Shown: positions 9,563-21,595, counted from the first letter of the stretch. The stretch is 64,000 bases of DNA from Hydrangea macrophylla (GCA_033977485.1 CM066987.1:87452588-87516587), one strand, 5' to 3'. Made by a program: numbers and translations. The notes: generated from the sequence alone by a model not told the origin.

Positions 9563-10487
9563 ATGGCACCGCCGCTGTTCATTCCAGACGAGTTCGGAGG
9601 ACACTATGTGTATGAGAGTAGTATTGCGCCAGCAGATCCAGAGTACTATGCCTGGAAGGTTAGATAGAGAGCTATTGCAGAGACAGAGCGAGACATGCGG
9701 ATTGAGCAGCAGAGATTTGGGACCCAGGACCCAGAAGTGATACTTCGGGAGATGATCTACCGCAAGGAGACCTTCAAACTCATTGAGGAGGACTCTCTAC
9801 TGATGTTACGAGACCGTTCTTCGTACCAGGTTCTACTTGCAGAGGTTAGAGCAGCACCTCCACCCCCACCAGAAGAGGACATGGCTGATGCACCCCCAGC
9901 AGATGAGGATCCGGAGGATGATGATGAGAGCGATGGCGATGATGAGCCAGAGGATGCAGATGAGGAGATGGAGGACGAGGAGGACGAGGACACCGATGAC
10001 GAGGAGCCGGAGTATGATCCAGAGGAGGAGGACCCCATGGACCCAGCCGGTATGGACGTGCCAGTTGGCGTAGATATTGTGGTTGCAGAGGGTTATCCGA
10101 TAGAGGAAGAGGAGGTAGTCGCAGACGATGATGCAGTAGTACCAGTCTTACCAGGAGGAGTTATAGCACAGCTAGCAGCTGAGTGGGCCGTAGAGATGGC
10201 TGCACATCCCCATGGATTTGAGATCGGAGCACCGGAGTTGGCACAGGCTATGGTACAGGCTGAGGCACTTGCAGCCGCATTTTGATGCAGCCCAGGCTGA
10301 CATGGCCGCTGATGCAGGGGATTTGGGAGCTGTTGTGGAGCATGATGGACCCGAGCTGATCGAGGATGTTGTGATAGAGGATGAGGACATGATGGATGAC
10401 GATGACATGGACGAGGATGATGTTTTGTCTGAGGTTGCCCCAGAGGACGAGGCTTCCATCTATGGATCCGATGTGGACAACTTTTGA
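9563..10487 (+). pseudogene. Extra acidic ORF upstream of gag in the Tekay-type element
   Basis: An ATG at 9563 (MAPPLFIPDEF) opens a frame between the primer site and gag. It is interrupted by TAG at 9665-9667, continues in frame to TGA at 10283-10285, and goes on one frame over to 10487 after what looks like one extra T in a TTTT run near 10281. The inferred product is about 305 residues: an N-terminal charged part, a PPPPPEED hinge, a very acidic Asp/Glu block (about 9880-10040), an alanine-rich segment, and a second acidic block ending GSDVDNF. I recognise no family. Coding content is supported because the protein-like composition persists across the stop and frameshift. It is not part of the usual Tekay gag-pol plan; it could be a captured or lineage-specific accessory gene. 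Confidence 0.6.
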
Positions 10488-10882
10488 GTCCAGTACCTTT
10501 AGGGCTTAGACTTTTGCGCTTGACTTTAGGACATGTTGTCCACTTACTTTTGACGCTTACATAGACAGCTATGGATCGTAGCCTTTTTGTATAGGTAGCC
10601 ACCAGTAGTGGTTTTGTGTATATCTTTCTTTTGTTTAGATCTTGTATAGGATCATGTACTACGCGGTACACAAATGATCTATTGTGTACTCCGCTGTACA
10701 TCTTTTGGGTATATATATGGCAGATCATTTCTCTTGGTTATTTCTGTTATCATCTCATTATTATGTTATGGTTGTGATTTTGATTCATGTTATGCTTTCT
10801 GTTACTTAAGTATGATCATTTCCCCGAGGAGATTGTCGGCTAATCGTTAGATCCTTCATAGGTACACCTCACACGGATCACT

Positions 10883-13800
10883 ATGGTGGGACCCACAAGG
10901 AACCAAGCACGACTGGGAGCACCCATTCCCGAGGGTATGGACCCAACTGGAGTCTTCGAAGCTTTCATGCAACGGATGGAGCACATCGGCGATACCTACA
11001 ATCATGCCACCAACGACAATGGTAACAACCACTTTGTCCCTCCAAGGCAGACAGGCGATAAACTGTTGGAACGATTTCGTGGCCTGCGACCCGAGAAGTT
11101 CGACGGCATGGCAGAGTCCTGGAAAGCAGAGCAATGGATACGAGAGTTGGAGCTAATCTTTAAAGCCCTGGAGTGCAGTGAGCTTGACAAGAGATGCCTA
11201 GCCGCATTTCAACTAACTTACTCCGCCACAGACTGGTGGGAGGCCGAGAGAGCCACGATTGGGATTGACGCTGCAAGGAGAATGCCTTGGGAAGCATTCA
11301 AGACTCGATTTCTCGAGAAGTATTTCCCTGAGGACGAAAGAGACCAACAAGAGAGGAATTTCCTGAGTCTAACCCAAGGAAACTGGACAGTCAGAGAGTA
11401 TACTACACAATTTGAGCGAGTTTCTCGTTTCGCTCTGCATATGATAGACACCTCCGCCAAGAAGGTCAAGCGATTCCACCAAGGACTCAACCCCCACCTC
11501 CGGCACATGATGATAGGCCATCTGGGCCAGTCGTTTGAAGGGATTGTCCATCTTGCTTCAAGTTTGGAAAAGGATGCTTACCCTGTGCAAGGACCACAAG
11601 CGAATCGACCTCCACCCAGGACCTTCCAACCAAGGAACTTTCCCGCGCAATCATCAAGGAACAATCAAGGATGGAAACCCCAGACCAACAACTATCAGGG
11701 AACCAAGCGCACATGGGATGGGACAAGGAAGCCCCAAGCTAATTTTCCTCGACAACAGAATCAACAGCGAGGATCACCTCAGGCACAGCCCGTCGCCCAG
11801 CGACAGAACATTGATGGATGTTTCTACTGTGGAGTGCCCGGACATATTGCAAGGTATTGCACAGCCCCCAAGACCAACCGCCGTAATGACCTCGTCTGCC
11901 GCAACTGTAACAAGCCTGGTCACATAAGCAAGGATTATCGAGCACCACGTGGAGGCTACTATGGGGCGCCTGCTCAAGGACAGCAAGGGCAGGTTAGGGT
12001 GAATGCCATCATTCCTGACAATGCAGGGTATAACGCTGAGGAACAGCAGAACTTGGAAGGTACATTCATTTTATTTCACTATCAAGTTAGAGCTTTGTTT
12101 GATATCGGTGCCGCCCGTTCTTTCATAGCTATAAAGATCGTACGTGATTTGGGTTTGTTACCCCTAGCACTTGAGCCGACCCTTAATGCCGTTTCGCCCT
12201 TGGGAGTATCCGTTAAGTTAGGTAAGGTGTGCAAGGATTGTCCCTTGACACTAGAGGATAGGAATTTTCCGGCAGACTTGATAGTCTTGTCAATGTCTGA
12301 GTTCGACGTGATCCTAGGAATGGATTGGCTTACTAAGTATGGCGCTAACCTGGATTGTGTTAGTCGGACCATTATCTTTTCAACGCCTGGTTGCCCGCAG
12401 ATCAGATTTCAGTGCCAACCGTTGAGCGACATGTTTATCACGAGCTGCCTAGCCACGATTAAGACTTCAAGCACGGAGCTTACTATCAAGCAGATCCCCA
12501 TTATTCAAGACTTTGAAGATGTGTTCCGAAGTATCTCAGGACTTCCGCCGAAGAGAGAGATAGACTTCTGCATTGAGTTAGCACCCAGAACGTTGCCGAT
12601 TTACAAGACCCCGTATCGGATGGCGCCAACAGAAATGTTGGAATTAAAGAAGCAAGTTCAGGAACTTGAAGACTTAGGTTTTGTTCGCCCCAGTACATCG
12701 CCTTGGGGAGCACCAGTTTTATTTATGAAAAAGAAGGACGGAGAGCTACGACTCTGTATCGACTACAGGGAGCTGAATAAGGTCACGATCAAGAATAGGT
12801 ATCCACTTCCCCGGATAGAGGACCTGTTCGATCAACTACAAGGATCAAGGATATTCTCAAAAATCGATTTGCGTTTAGGATACCATCAATTACTAGTTCG
12901 GCCGAAAGATATACCGAAAACTGCCTTCAGGACGAGATATGGGCACTACGAATTTCTAGTGATGTCTTTTGGATTGACTAATGCCCCGGCCGTATTCATG
13001 GATCTAATGAATAGAATATTCAGACCCTATCTGGATCAATTCATTATAGTATTCATTGACGACATTCTAATTTATTCAAGGACGGAAGAAGAACATAAGA
13101 AGCATCTACGAATTGCTCTACAGACTCTCAGAGACAATAGTCTGTATGCGAAATTTAGCAAATGTGAATTCTGGCTTCAGGAAGTTAAATTTTTGGGACA
13201 TGTGATATCACAGGATGGGATTTCCGTAGACTCATCTAAGATCAATGCAGTCTTGAGCTGGAACAGACCAACCAACGCGACCGAAGTTAGGAGTTTTCTA
13301 GGATTGGCTGGGTATTACCGGAGATTTGTGGAAGGATTCTCTAGAATCGCAGGACCGTTGACAAGCCTGACTAGGAAGGAGACGAAGTACGAATGGACTG
13401 ATAAACATGAGGATGCATTTCGGGAATTGAAAGAGAGACTAACCTCAGCACCCGTACTTGCGATACCTAAGAGTGGTGAACAATTCATAATCTATAGTGA
13501 TGCATCACACCAAGGACTTGGTTGTGTGCTAATGCAAGAGGGGAATGTCATCGCATACGGATCAAGACAATTGAAGCCACATGAGAAGAACTATCCGACG
13601 CACGACTTAGAACTAGCCGCAATCATGTTCGCCCTGAAGATTTGGAGACACTATTTGTATGGAGAAAAGTTTGACTTGTTCTCAGATCATAAGAGTTTAA
13701 GGTACCTGTTCTCTCAAAAGGAGTTGAACATGAGACAACAGAGATGGATGGAACTACTCAAGGACTACGACTTCTCTTTGCAATGCCACCCGGGTAAAGC

Positions 13801-15388
13801 AAATGTTGTAGCCGACGCTCTGAGCCGGAGACCACGCCTTTTGGTTTCTTCGATTTTGATTAGGGAATGGCGAGCATTGGAGACGTTAGTCGAATTCGAC
13901 CTTTAACCAGTGGAATCAGGAGAAGGACAACACTTTGGATGTCTTGTCGTGCAACCGACTCTCATCAGCTGCATCTTGGAAGCTCAACAGTCGAACGAGG
14001 ATTTAAAGTTATGGTTTGCCAAGATGTCCGCAAAGGAACCTGAGATATGGAGTATTAGTACGGACGGAGCACTAAGATGCAAAGGTAGACTCTGTGTGCC
14101 AAATGACGATGGACTCAGGAAGAACATTCTGGACGAAGCACACAAGTCAAGGATGACTATCCACCCAGGAGGAAACAAGATGTATAAGGACTTGAAGAGA
14201 AACTTCTGGTGGCAAGGAATGAAGCGAGAAGTGGCCGAGTATGTATCGCAATGTCTTATTTGCAAACAAGTGAAGGCGGAGCATCAGAAACCACCTGGAC
14301 TCCTACAACCGCTACCGATTCCCCAATGGAAATGGGAGCACATCACCATGGATTTTGTGGTTGGATTGCCGAAATCTCAACAAAACCACGACGCTATTTG
14401 GGTAATAGTGGATCGACTCACCAAGTCAGCACATTTTATCGCCTACAGCATGACGCACCCTATTGAAAGATTGAGCCGGATGTATCTAGATCAAGTAGTG
14501 CGACTGCACGGTGTACCTGTCTCTATAGTTTCAGATCGAGATTCACGCTTTACCGCAGAATTCTGGAAGAGCCTTCAGGCAGCAATGGGAACTTCATTGA
14601 ATTTGAGTTCAGCCTTTCATCCACAGACAGACGGTCAGACAGAACGAGTCAATCAAGTGATGGAGGATGTGTTGCGAGCCTGTGTCATTGAATTCGAGAA
14701 TTCATGGGAGACACATCTACCTTTGATCGAGTTTACCTACAACAACAGCTACCACACGAGCATAGGGATGGCGCCGTTTGAAGCCTTATATGGAAGACCT
14801 TGCCGATCGCCGCTATGTTGGGCCGAAGTCGGAGATACTCAACTACTTGGGCCCGAGATGATTCAAGAAACCAATGAGAAGATCCAGATTGTACGAGAGA
14901 AGATGAAGACAGCGCAATCCAGACACAAGAGCTATGCCGACAAGCGACGGAAAGATCTAGAGTTTGCAGTTGGAGATCATGTGCTACTCAAAGTCTCGCC
15001 AGTTCGAGGTATCGTCAGATTCGGACAGAAAAGAGGCAAGTTGTCGCCGCGATTCATCAGACAGTTCGAGATCCTAGAACGTGTTGGGAAGGTTGCTTAT
15101 CGACTTGCGTTGCCGCCAAAGATGTCAGGAGTACACAACGTTTTCCACATCAGCATGTTGAGGACGTGTGCCCACAACCCAGCGCACGAGATCAGTTTTG
15201 AAGATATCGAAGTAAACAAGAACGTGACCTACAACGAAGGACCAGTGCGTATTCTAGACCGAGGAGTGAAGAAGCTCAGAAACAAGGATATTCCGCTAGT
15301 GAAGGTTCAATGGAAGCACCACGACGAAGGAGAAGCTTCATGGGAGCTGGAGTCAGAAATGCGAGAGAAGTTTCCATTTTTGTTTTAA
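10883..15388 (+). pseudogene. Tekay-type gag-pol polyprotein with chromodomain, one internal stop
   Basis: One frame runs from ATG 10883 to the stop at 15386-15388, broken only by TAA at 13904-13906 (after residue 1007). In order: Retrotrans_gag domain (about residues 60-240), two CCHC knuckles (residue 313, [14 protein letters not shown], intact; residue 339, the last Cys replaced by Tyr), aspartic protease (residue about 406, DIGA in place of the usual DSG/DTG), RT ([20 protein letters not shown], catalytic FIDD at 724), RNase H (YSDASHQG, about 870-985). After the stop come the integrase zinc site (HKSRMTIH...CLICK), the DDE core (MDFVVGLP, SDRDSRF, QTERVNQ), a GPY/F-like region and a chromodomain near 15240-15385 (ILDRGVKKLRNK, WKHHDEGEASWELE). 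The stop, protease change and damaged knuckle make it inactive. Confidence 0.95.
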
Positions 15389-15404
15389 CCTAGTTTATTT
15401 CGGA

Positions 15405-15439
15405 TTTCGGGGACGAAATCTTTAATGAGTGGTGGATGA
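15405..15439 (+). other. Region of the polypurine tract before the Tekay 3' LTR
   Basis: Between the gag-pol stop and the LTR start lies GGGGACGAAATC followed by GAGTGGTGGATGA. The minus-strand Tekay element has the same pieces before its 3' LTR (29862-29895), so the segment is conserved and should contain the plus-strand primer. The exact tract cannot be fixed from sequence alone. Confidence 0.55.
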
Positions 15440-15543
15440 TGTAATACCCTGTATTTTTGTAATATATTATATAACTAGACCTTGTATGTTTCTTTTAATA
15501 CTTGTATGAGCTTGGCCTTACCCTTGGTATATTTTGGATACCA

Positions 15544-15647
15544 ATTGATTGGCAAGTATACCAATCGATTGCTTATACCAATCGATTGACTTTTATACCA
15601 ATCGATTGCTTTTGTCAATCGATTGACACTTATGTCAATCGATTGGA
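15544..15647. repeat. CAATCGATTG array, U3 side, 3' LTR copy
   Basis: Six copies with the same 10/7 spacing as in the 5' LTR. The first reads CAATTGATTG, a C-to-T change at the central CG. Confidence 0.9.
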
Positions 15648-16138
15648 GGCAGCTGGGCAGATTCTTTTGCTCTGGCTGGGGAGAAGCCACGTGAATACTC
15701 TCTCCTTATATATACAAGCCATTTTCCTGCGTTTTTCTTTTTAGAAAAATCAGAGAGAGTGAGAGGGAGGGTTTTGTGTGTGTTTATATATATATACACT
15801 CATATATATATAGATATACACACATATATTCATACACTCACACACACACATCCATGGACTGAGACAAGAAGGAAGAAGAGAAGAGAAGGAGACCAGAAAG
15901 AAGGAGAAAGAGAAGAGAGAAGACAGAGAGCAGAGGAAGAGAGGAGGACCACCATTGGAGCTTCCAAAGCTCAAACACACATTCCCAAACACGTCCTTAA
16001 CGTCTAAGGTGAGTTCTAAACTCACTTGGTAGCTTTATATTGGTGTTAGAACATGCTTGAATGAAGAAATGGAGAAGAAACCATGTATTCCCGTTTATAT
16101 GTTGCTGGGCAGTCTTCTCTGTGAAGAAGACGAAGTGT

Positions 16139-16323
16139 CAATCGATTGACATCTATACCAATCGATTGACACTTTATGCAATCGATTGACATGGATTGTG
16201 ATCCAATCGATTGAACTTTTTATCAATCGATTGACACTACTTTTATACCAATCGATTGAACCTTCTTCCAATCGATTGATGCCACTTTTATACCAATCGA
16301 TTGACACCTATACCAATCGATTG
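16139..16323. repeat. CAATCGATTG array, leader side, 3' LTR copy (nine copies)
   Basis: Nine decamers at 20- or 25-bp steps. Compared with the 5' LTR, one 25-bp unit (motif plus 15-bp spacer) is missing between the second and third positions, giving two 20-bp steps in a row. That is what recombination or slippage between decamers would leave. Confidence 0.9.
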
Positions 16324-17677
16324 GCAGTTACAGTTTACTGTTTTACTTGTTTAGATAATGTAATTACTGTTTAGTTGTTTATTTACTGTTCAGTATTTCC
16401 CAGCATGCTTTATTATTGTAATATAGACATGATAACGAGTTAATGCAGCGTAGGATCGTAGTAAGAACAAGACGATCGAATAATGTTTATAATGTTAGAT
16501 AACGGAATAGTTGTGAATCCTTTGGAGTTAACGTTCATTCATTCAGAGTAGTCAGGCCACATTGGGATTGTCATGTATCGGTGATAGAGTTGAACTTAAG
16601 TAGGTTTGCTAAGATTCGGGAACCTTGCGTGGGTGGGCTTTGGTCGATCATATGTTCTTAAAAGCGGTAGACAGACGAAGGTGTCTATGACTTGCGGTGA
16701 ACCAGACCATTTTCCCTAAGATAGCCAGATGATCTAATCATATGTTCTTAAAAGCGGTAGACAGACGAAGGTGTCTATGACATGCGGTGGACCGTGATCA
16801 CTGGTAGACGTCGCTAAGTCGTGGCATAGAATGATGTACTGTTGTTTAAAGCGTTATATCCCTGACATGCGGTGGACTGTGCATATGTTCTTAAAAGCGG
16901 GGGATGGACTAACGTGGTATCCATGACATGCGGTGAACTGTGCATATGTTCTTAAAAGCGGTGGATGAGCAATGGTGTGTTATAGAGTTGAACTACTGTC
17001 GAGTCTGTTTCCCCTATCTAGACGTGTTATCGCTCTTATAATGAGTAAAACATTAGTAATCGGATAATCGGTTTGATGTAAAGAAGTTACCCTCACAGAA
17101 CTCTAACTTGTTATGGTTTATAACTTGTAATAACTTCAATAGTTGATACCCTGTTAGTATCTAACTCACTCGGCTTTCATTAAGCTGACGGCGTTTATGC
17201 CGCTGGACATTTCTACGTTCCAGCGCACCCTGGTTATGACTATACAGGTGAAGGGCCTGCAGGAGAGGACTACTATGCCGGTGACGGAGTCCCTGTGGAG
17301 GTTTTCCCCGACGGAGGTCAGGTCGAAGAAGACTACTACGCCGAGGACTACCTTTATGCCAACTGAAGACTAGACTAGAATTGTAGCTACTTATCTTTAC
17401 CGTTTTAGAATTTTTTGTAGTCAGGCATATGTTGCCTTGGCATTTGTACTTCCGCTACCTTATATTTGATTCGAGACTCTGATATGTAATAGTTAGTAAC
17501 TTCTATTGACTTTATGTTATGTTGTGATCAGAACCTAGACTTCATTCTTGTTACACTATTACTTCTTATTGCTTAGTACTGCGTGGTGTGGACAATCATG
17601 TGACTTCACCCGTCGCTGCCTTTGCACCCAAAAAGGAAATTTATTTTTCTCTATTTTTGCCGTTCCGGGGCGTGACA

Positions 17678-17682
17678 TGTTC
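17678..17682. repeat. Target-site duplication, right copy (TGTTC)
   Basis: Exact match to 7157-7161. Confidence 0.9.
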
Positions 17683-18674
17683 ATAGGGTTGTGAACATAT
17701 ATCGTTAAGATAGAATCTACCCTATGAAAAAGGGTAAGCAACCCCTTGAGAATGTCACCAAGTTAATTACTAAGAACTGTAGTCTTGTTGATAAGTAGTT
17801 ATTAACATGTTTGGTAATCATGAGAGGTGAATGGGACTCAAGGAATACAAGAAGTAATCATGATTCAAGTTGACAGTAACAGTCTATCCGACTATCTGAA
17901 TATGATTACGAGTGCTGACGGTAGAGGGACATTAGTATACAATACAAGTCTAGTCACCGCTTTGGATATGTTCTTTTGCGTTGGAGTTCATTTATCATTT
18001 TATAGTGGAGTAAACATTAACTAATCAGTTGGTTAATTTGCTAATCAAAAAGTGTGGTCATGGGAATTAACAACTGGTCTGAGCCAACAATAGAGAGCCT
18101 AGGAGGTCCCACTCTTAGCTTTGCTAGGATACTTGGAAATGCACATAAGGATGTTGACAAGACAAGTTCGTTCGATTGATCAAAATAGTTTTGATCGATT
18201 GAAGTCAAGAGAGGTTCGTTCGATTGAAAGTGCTTTGATCGATCGAAGGTTAGATCGATTGAAGCTACTTCGATCGAATGATCGAAACTGAAAGTCGGTT
18301 TGGGAATCTTTAAATATGAAAGTTGTGTCTAGAATTGAAAGGTTCGTCATTTTTAATATCCCTTAGTTGCAGAAACTATTTTAGGGCTCCCAAGTCTTCT
18401 CTATCCTGCCTATTAGAGATCTCACCAACTCTAGCCTCTCCAGAAGCATTCGCAAGAGACATAGGAGTGAAGATCATCTAGTGGAAGTTTATGCATCATC
18501 AAAGAGGTTGAAGATTCAAAATTGGGTTCAAGACCGTAAGGTAATACACTTGTCCCTTCTTGTTTTACGCATCTATGGGATTGATAAGTAGTAGATCCGG
18601 GCATACCAAATGTTTTCAAACTTTATTTTTCTGCTGCGCGTTAAAGACGTTTTCTAAAACCTATTTTCCCATCA
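17683..18674 (+). mobile_element. Copia 3' LTR, right part
   Basis: This continues the LTR begun at 6659, interrupted by the Tekay-type insertion. It holds a cluster of TCGATTGA/TCGATCGA motifs (18172-18286), a possible TATA box (CTTTAAATATG, about 18309) and a TTTTTCTGCTGCGCG stretch of the kind often near copia LTR ends. It ends CCCATCA at 18674, imperfectly mirroring the start TGTTGGG. The exact end is inferred from that symmetry. Confidence 0.65.
18172..18286. repeat. TCGATCGA-type palindrome cluster in the copia LTR
   Basis: About eight hexamer-to-decamer motifs centred on CGAT: TTCGATTGA, GATCGATTGA, GATCGATCGAA, TTCGATCGAA and variants, upstream of a TATA-like site at about 18309. This copia family is unrelated to the Tekay elements but carries a very similar promoter-proximal cluster. 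Confidence 0.75.
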
Positions 18675-18741
18675 TGTTTATGCATTCCATATCATAATTC
18701 ATGATAACAAAATAAATCTTCTTTAATTTCGTAAACCAGAG

Positions 18742-18782
18742 CACTCGAGAAGCGCGAGCAGTCGAGCCCTGAGCGCTCGAGC
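18742..18782. repeat. CTCGAG/GAGCGCTCGAG cluster upstream of the TATA box
   Basis: Overlapping palindromes CTCGAG, GCGCGAGC and GAGCGCTC occur about 50 bp before CTATAAATAG. A second cluster of the same motif is at 19466-19527 with the same GAGCGCTCGAG core, repeating the two-cluster layout of the other Tekay LTRs. Confidence 0.8.
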
Positions 18783-20050
18783 CTAAAAATGTATAAAATG
18801 GTCTTTTTGCCCCTAGGCTTGAAAATTCTATAAATAGCATATCATTTATTGCATTTATTTGTTAACAAAATAGAGAGTATACAAAGAGAGTTGGTAAGGG
18901 TGAGTTATTTCAAATTTTATACAAACACAAACATTCATGTTTTGCATGTCCTCAAGATCATCATCTAAGTCTTATATCCACATTACTGCTAAGTATTGGA
19001 GGTTCTTTTGGTTCCTTGAAGCTGTGATTGTTATATCCTTGAAGTTTATTAAAGTACTTGGAATTCTAGTTCAATTTCTCGCTCAAGTTCATCATCATCT
19101 TCATCCTCTTTCTCAATAATTTCATCCATTTCATCTTAATCATCATTGTGAGTATTACAACTCACCTACAATGTTATATATACATATATAATCTATAAAT
19201 TAAGTTGCATGTGGTTAATTGAAGAAGATCTAGCTCATGAACATCATAATCTTCATCTATCTCTCAAGTTTACATAATTTTGTCATTCATTGGCTCTTGA
19301 TCACTTTAGGAGTGCTATAATTCATATATGATGCGTATGTATATGTATAATATGTATTATAGGTTGCATGTGTAATCTAAGTTGAGTTTTTATAGTTTAA
19401 GCATCAGAATCATAGTTGTTCTAAGCTGCTAAAATGTATATATTTGAATCTGCTAAACGCAAGTTCTCGAGCATGCGGGAGCACTCAAGTCCGGAGCGCT
19501 CGAGTGGCCAGAGCGCTTGAGCTTTGCACTATTTTGATTTCTTGTTTGTTTGTATGATTGAAGTTAATATGGTCTATGCTATTATTTGTACTATGAGCTT
19601 TGTTAACTGAACCTGGAAATGGTATATGTTATATATGAAAAAACTTGTCAATTCTATAGTTATACTATATGCTTGCTTAGTAGTACCATGTTTAAGAGAA
19701 TGATTAATTCATTCTTCATATGTCGATTCATATAAATTTTAATTCTATATTTTTGTGAATTATTATTATGATCAGCTTTGTGACGATTAGTAGTAACGTG
19801 TCAGGTCAAATCACTAATGATGTAATGAAGAATAAAATGCGGATAATGTACTCAAATGAATAAGTATGTTTGACAGACGTGTGAGGCATAGTCGTGTTGA
19901 ATGGTTATGTTCCATGTTTGAGTTGGATGATCTCATCGATCGTTCTGAGTGTGGTTTCATATGGTCGTGTGACCTTAACGGTCTTGTTGTCAGTTGTGTC
20001 ATGAAGAATCGGAAGATTGGTTTGTGTTGTGTCTGTGTGTCATTGAGTTA

Positions 20051-20180
20051 GGGCCGAATTGGGCTAGGTTTGATGTATTGGCCGAATTGGGCTTGGCTTG
20101 GTGAGGTGATAAGGCTGAATTGGGCTAGGAGTTGTGTTATAGCCGAATTGGCCTTATTTGTGAATTAAGGCCGAATTGGT
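20051..20180. repeat. GCCGAATTGG repeat in the LTR leader
   Basis: GCCGAATTGG or a one-base variant occurs five times in about 130 bp, each usually followed by GCT or CTT. It sits where the young Tekay LTR has its TTCTTAAAAGCGG array. Confidence 0.8.
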
Positions 20181-21047
20181 CATGAGGTGTCGGTTGTTGT
20201 GTGTTGACGGAAGTTAGTACCATCAGTTCTATATTTTTACAGGCAGAAGCTAGCACTGCTAGTGTTATGGTCGTGCGTTGGCAGGACCTAGTACTATCAA
20301 GTTATAAGTTATTGGCATGGTGAATTCATGCGCATTGTGTTGTATTATGTTGCATTGATGTGGTTGCATGGTTTAGAAGAATGTTGGGTTTTGGGTAAGA
20401 ACTTGAGTAACATCTCGTTATCCTTCCTGTGATAACATAACTGATGTACATATTCATATTGTGTGTGCTTTGTAGCATTTCACTCAGCTTTCATGTCCAG
20501 CTGCTATAGTATTAGGTGTTGGAGATGTTGTTCCGCTGGGCGAGTACTGTGGAGATGAGAACGTGGACAAGGAAGGTTGGGGCTTTGCCAGTTGAAGTGG
20601 CATTTGTGTTGCTGAAGCTATTTTGTACCCGTTAGGGAATTTTATTATCTGTCTTTTATGTTTATGTTGTTGCTATTGTCAGTCGTTTGGCCTTTAGACT
20701 TCTGTTTCTTTTGTATTTGGATATCTGTAATATTAAGTATGTATAATGGAGATTGTAAGACTCTGATATTGCTTCTGCTGAACTTAGAATATTTCCGCTG
20801 CTATTATTACTCTGATATTTTATTTCATTAGTATTTGGATAATCATGCGATCTGTAACTCGTTATGAGCCTACGGGTCCGATAAGGAAGCTTACTTTTCT
20901 TAATTATCACAACGCCGGGGCGTGACACTCTTATTCGTGCATGCCTATACATCTATATATACATGCATATATTTGTATGTATATATTTGTATACATTTCC
21001 ATATACGAAGGTATAAGTTCACCAAAATGAAAAGATCATTTGAAGTC

Positions 21048-21595
21048 TTTTTTTTTTTATCAAAGGAACCATGCATTAAGCCAAATCGGCAAAAACAAGA
21101 ATCTGGATAGAGGGACGCAACTCCCTCAACCAAACATTGGAACATCTAGTCATCTTAGCACATTTAGCTAAACTATCTGCTACACCATTACAAGACCGCC
21201 TAACATAAACAATAGAGTAAACTCCCAGCTTGTGAAGATGCTCCCGTGTAGTACTGAGAAAATACCCATATGGTGCCATATTCGACTCGGACCCGCGCAA
21301 ACCTCCAACCACAATCACCGAATCAAGCTCCACCATGAAGCCTATACAACCCTGATGCTCTACCTCCTTTATTGCCCGAAACACAGCCAAGCACTCCAAA
21401 ATTAGAGAATCTACCACCCCAGCAACCAAATCTGTCAAAGCCCAGATTACAACCCCATCCGCGTCCCTACACACCGTCCCCACCCCCCATGGCATTGTCT
21501 TCAGTGAAAACAACCGCATCAATATTAAGTTTCACCGTGTCCCTAGGCGGAGCCTCCCACCGAGCCTCCCCCATACTCCCACTCATACCCTTGTA
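21048..21595 (-). mobile_element. 5'-truncated L1 LINE, 3' end with RNase H-like domain
   Basis: On the minus strand a broken frame (about 21595 to 21076, with a frameshift near 21480) encodes the RNase H-like C-terminus seen in plant L1 ORF2 and related plant proteins: VGTVCRDADGVVIWA, then LECLAVFRAIKE, ELDSVIVVGGL, and NGVADSLAKCAK. The stop is followed by a short tail and a poly(A) run (plus-strand T run 21048-21058). Near-identical 10-bp repeats, ATTTGAAGTC (21038-21047) and ATTTGTAGTC (21596-21605), flank the segment and look like a target-site duplication, which supports retrotransposition of a truncated copy. Confidence 0.8.

Larger units (their letters stand above)
7162..17677 (+). 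mobile_element. Complete Tekay-type (Del) chromovirus Ty3 retrotransposon
   Basis: A full element of 10,516 bp: 5' LTR 7162-9424, primer site 9432-9449, an extra acidic ORF (9563-10487), gag-pol with C-terminal chromodomain (10883-15388), purine-rich end, and 3' LTR 15440-17677. The target-site duplication TGTTC is perfect (7157-7161 and 17678-17682). The LTRs differ by roughly two dozen substitutions by eye over about 2.24 kb plus one 25-bp deletion, so it is the youngest insertion in the window. It splits a copia LTR. Coding is broken by an in-frame stop in pol, a protease active-site change, and a stop and frameshift in the acidic ORF, so it should be non-autonomous now. Confidence 0.95.
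15440..17677 (+). mobile_element. 3' LTR of the Tekay-type element (2238 bp)
   Basis: It begins TGTAATACCC and ends GGGGCGTGACA. It differs from the 5' LTR by roughly 25 substitutions by eye, an offsetting TA microsatellite change, and one 25-bp deletion that removes exactly one decamer plus one 15-bp spacer, leaving nine decamers at 16139-16323. Many substitutions are transitions at CG or CHG-type sites. Confidence 0.95.
18675..20927 (+). mobile_element. LTR of another Tekay-like family, left part probably missing
   Basis: The right end (CGCCGGGGCGTGACA, 20927) matches the 3' end type of the Tekay LTRs. The body follows the same plan: a palindrome cluster (CTCGAG, GAGCGCTCGAG; 18742-18782), a TATA box (CTATAAATAG, about 18829), GGTGAGTT at about 18898, a second cluster (19466-19527), a GCCGAATTGG repeat (20051-20180), a CAGCT..AGCTG hairpin near 20486, then U5-like sequence. 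The TATA lies only about 155 bp from the copia end, so the LTR start was probably left of the copia insertion and is outside the window. Confidence 0.65.

Noticed and set aside
9757..10038. Minus-strand serine-rich frame
   Set aside because: Antisense of the GA-rich acidic coding block on plus.
18170..18290. Array of restriction-site-like TCGA motifs as cloning or vector sequence
   Set aside because: The motifs are embedded in a diverged copia LTR, with no vector backbone or marker nearby.
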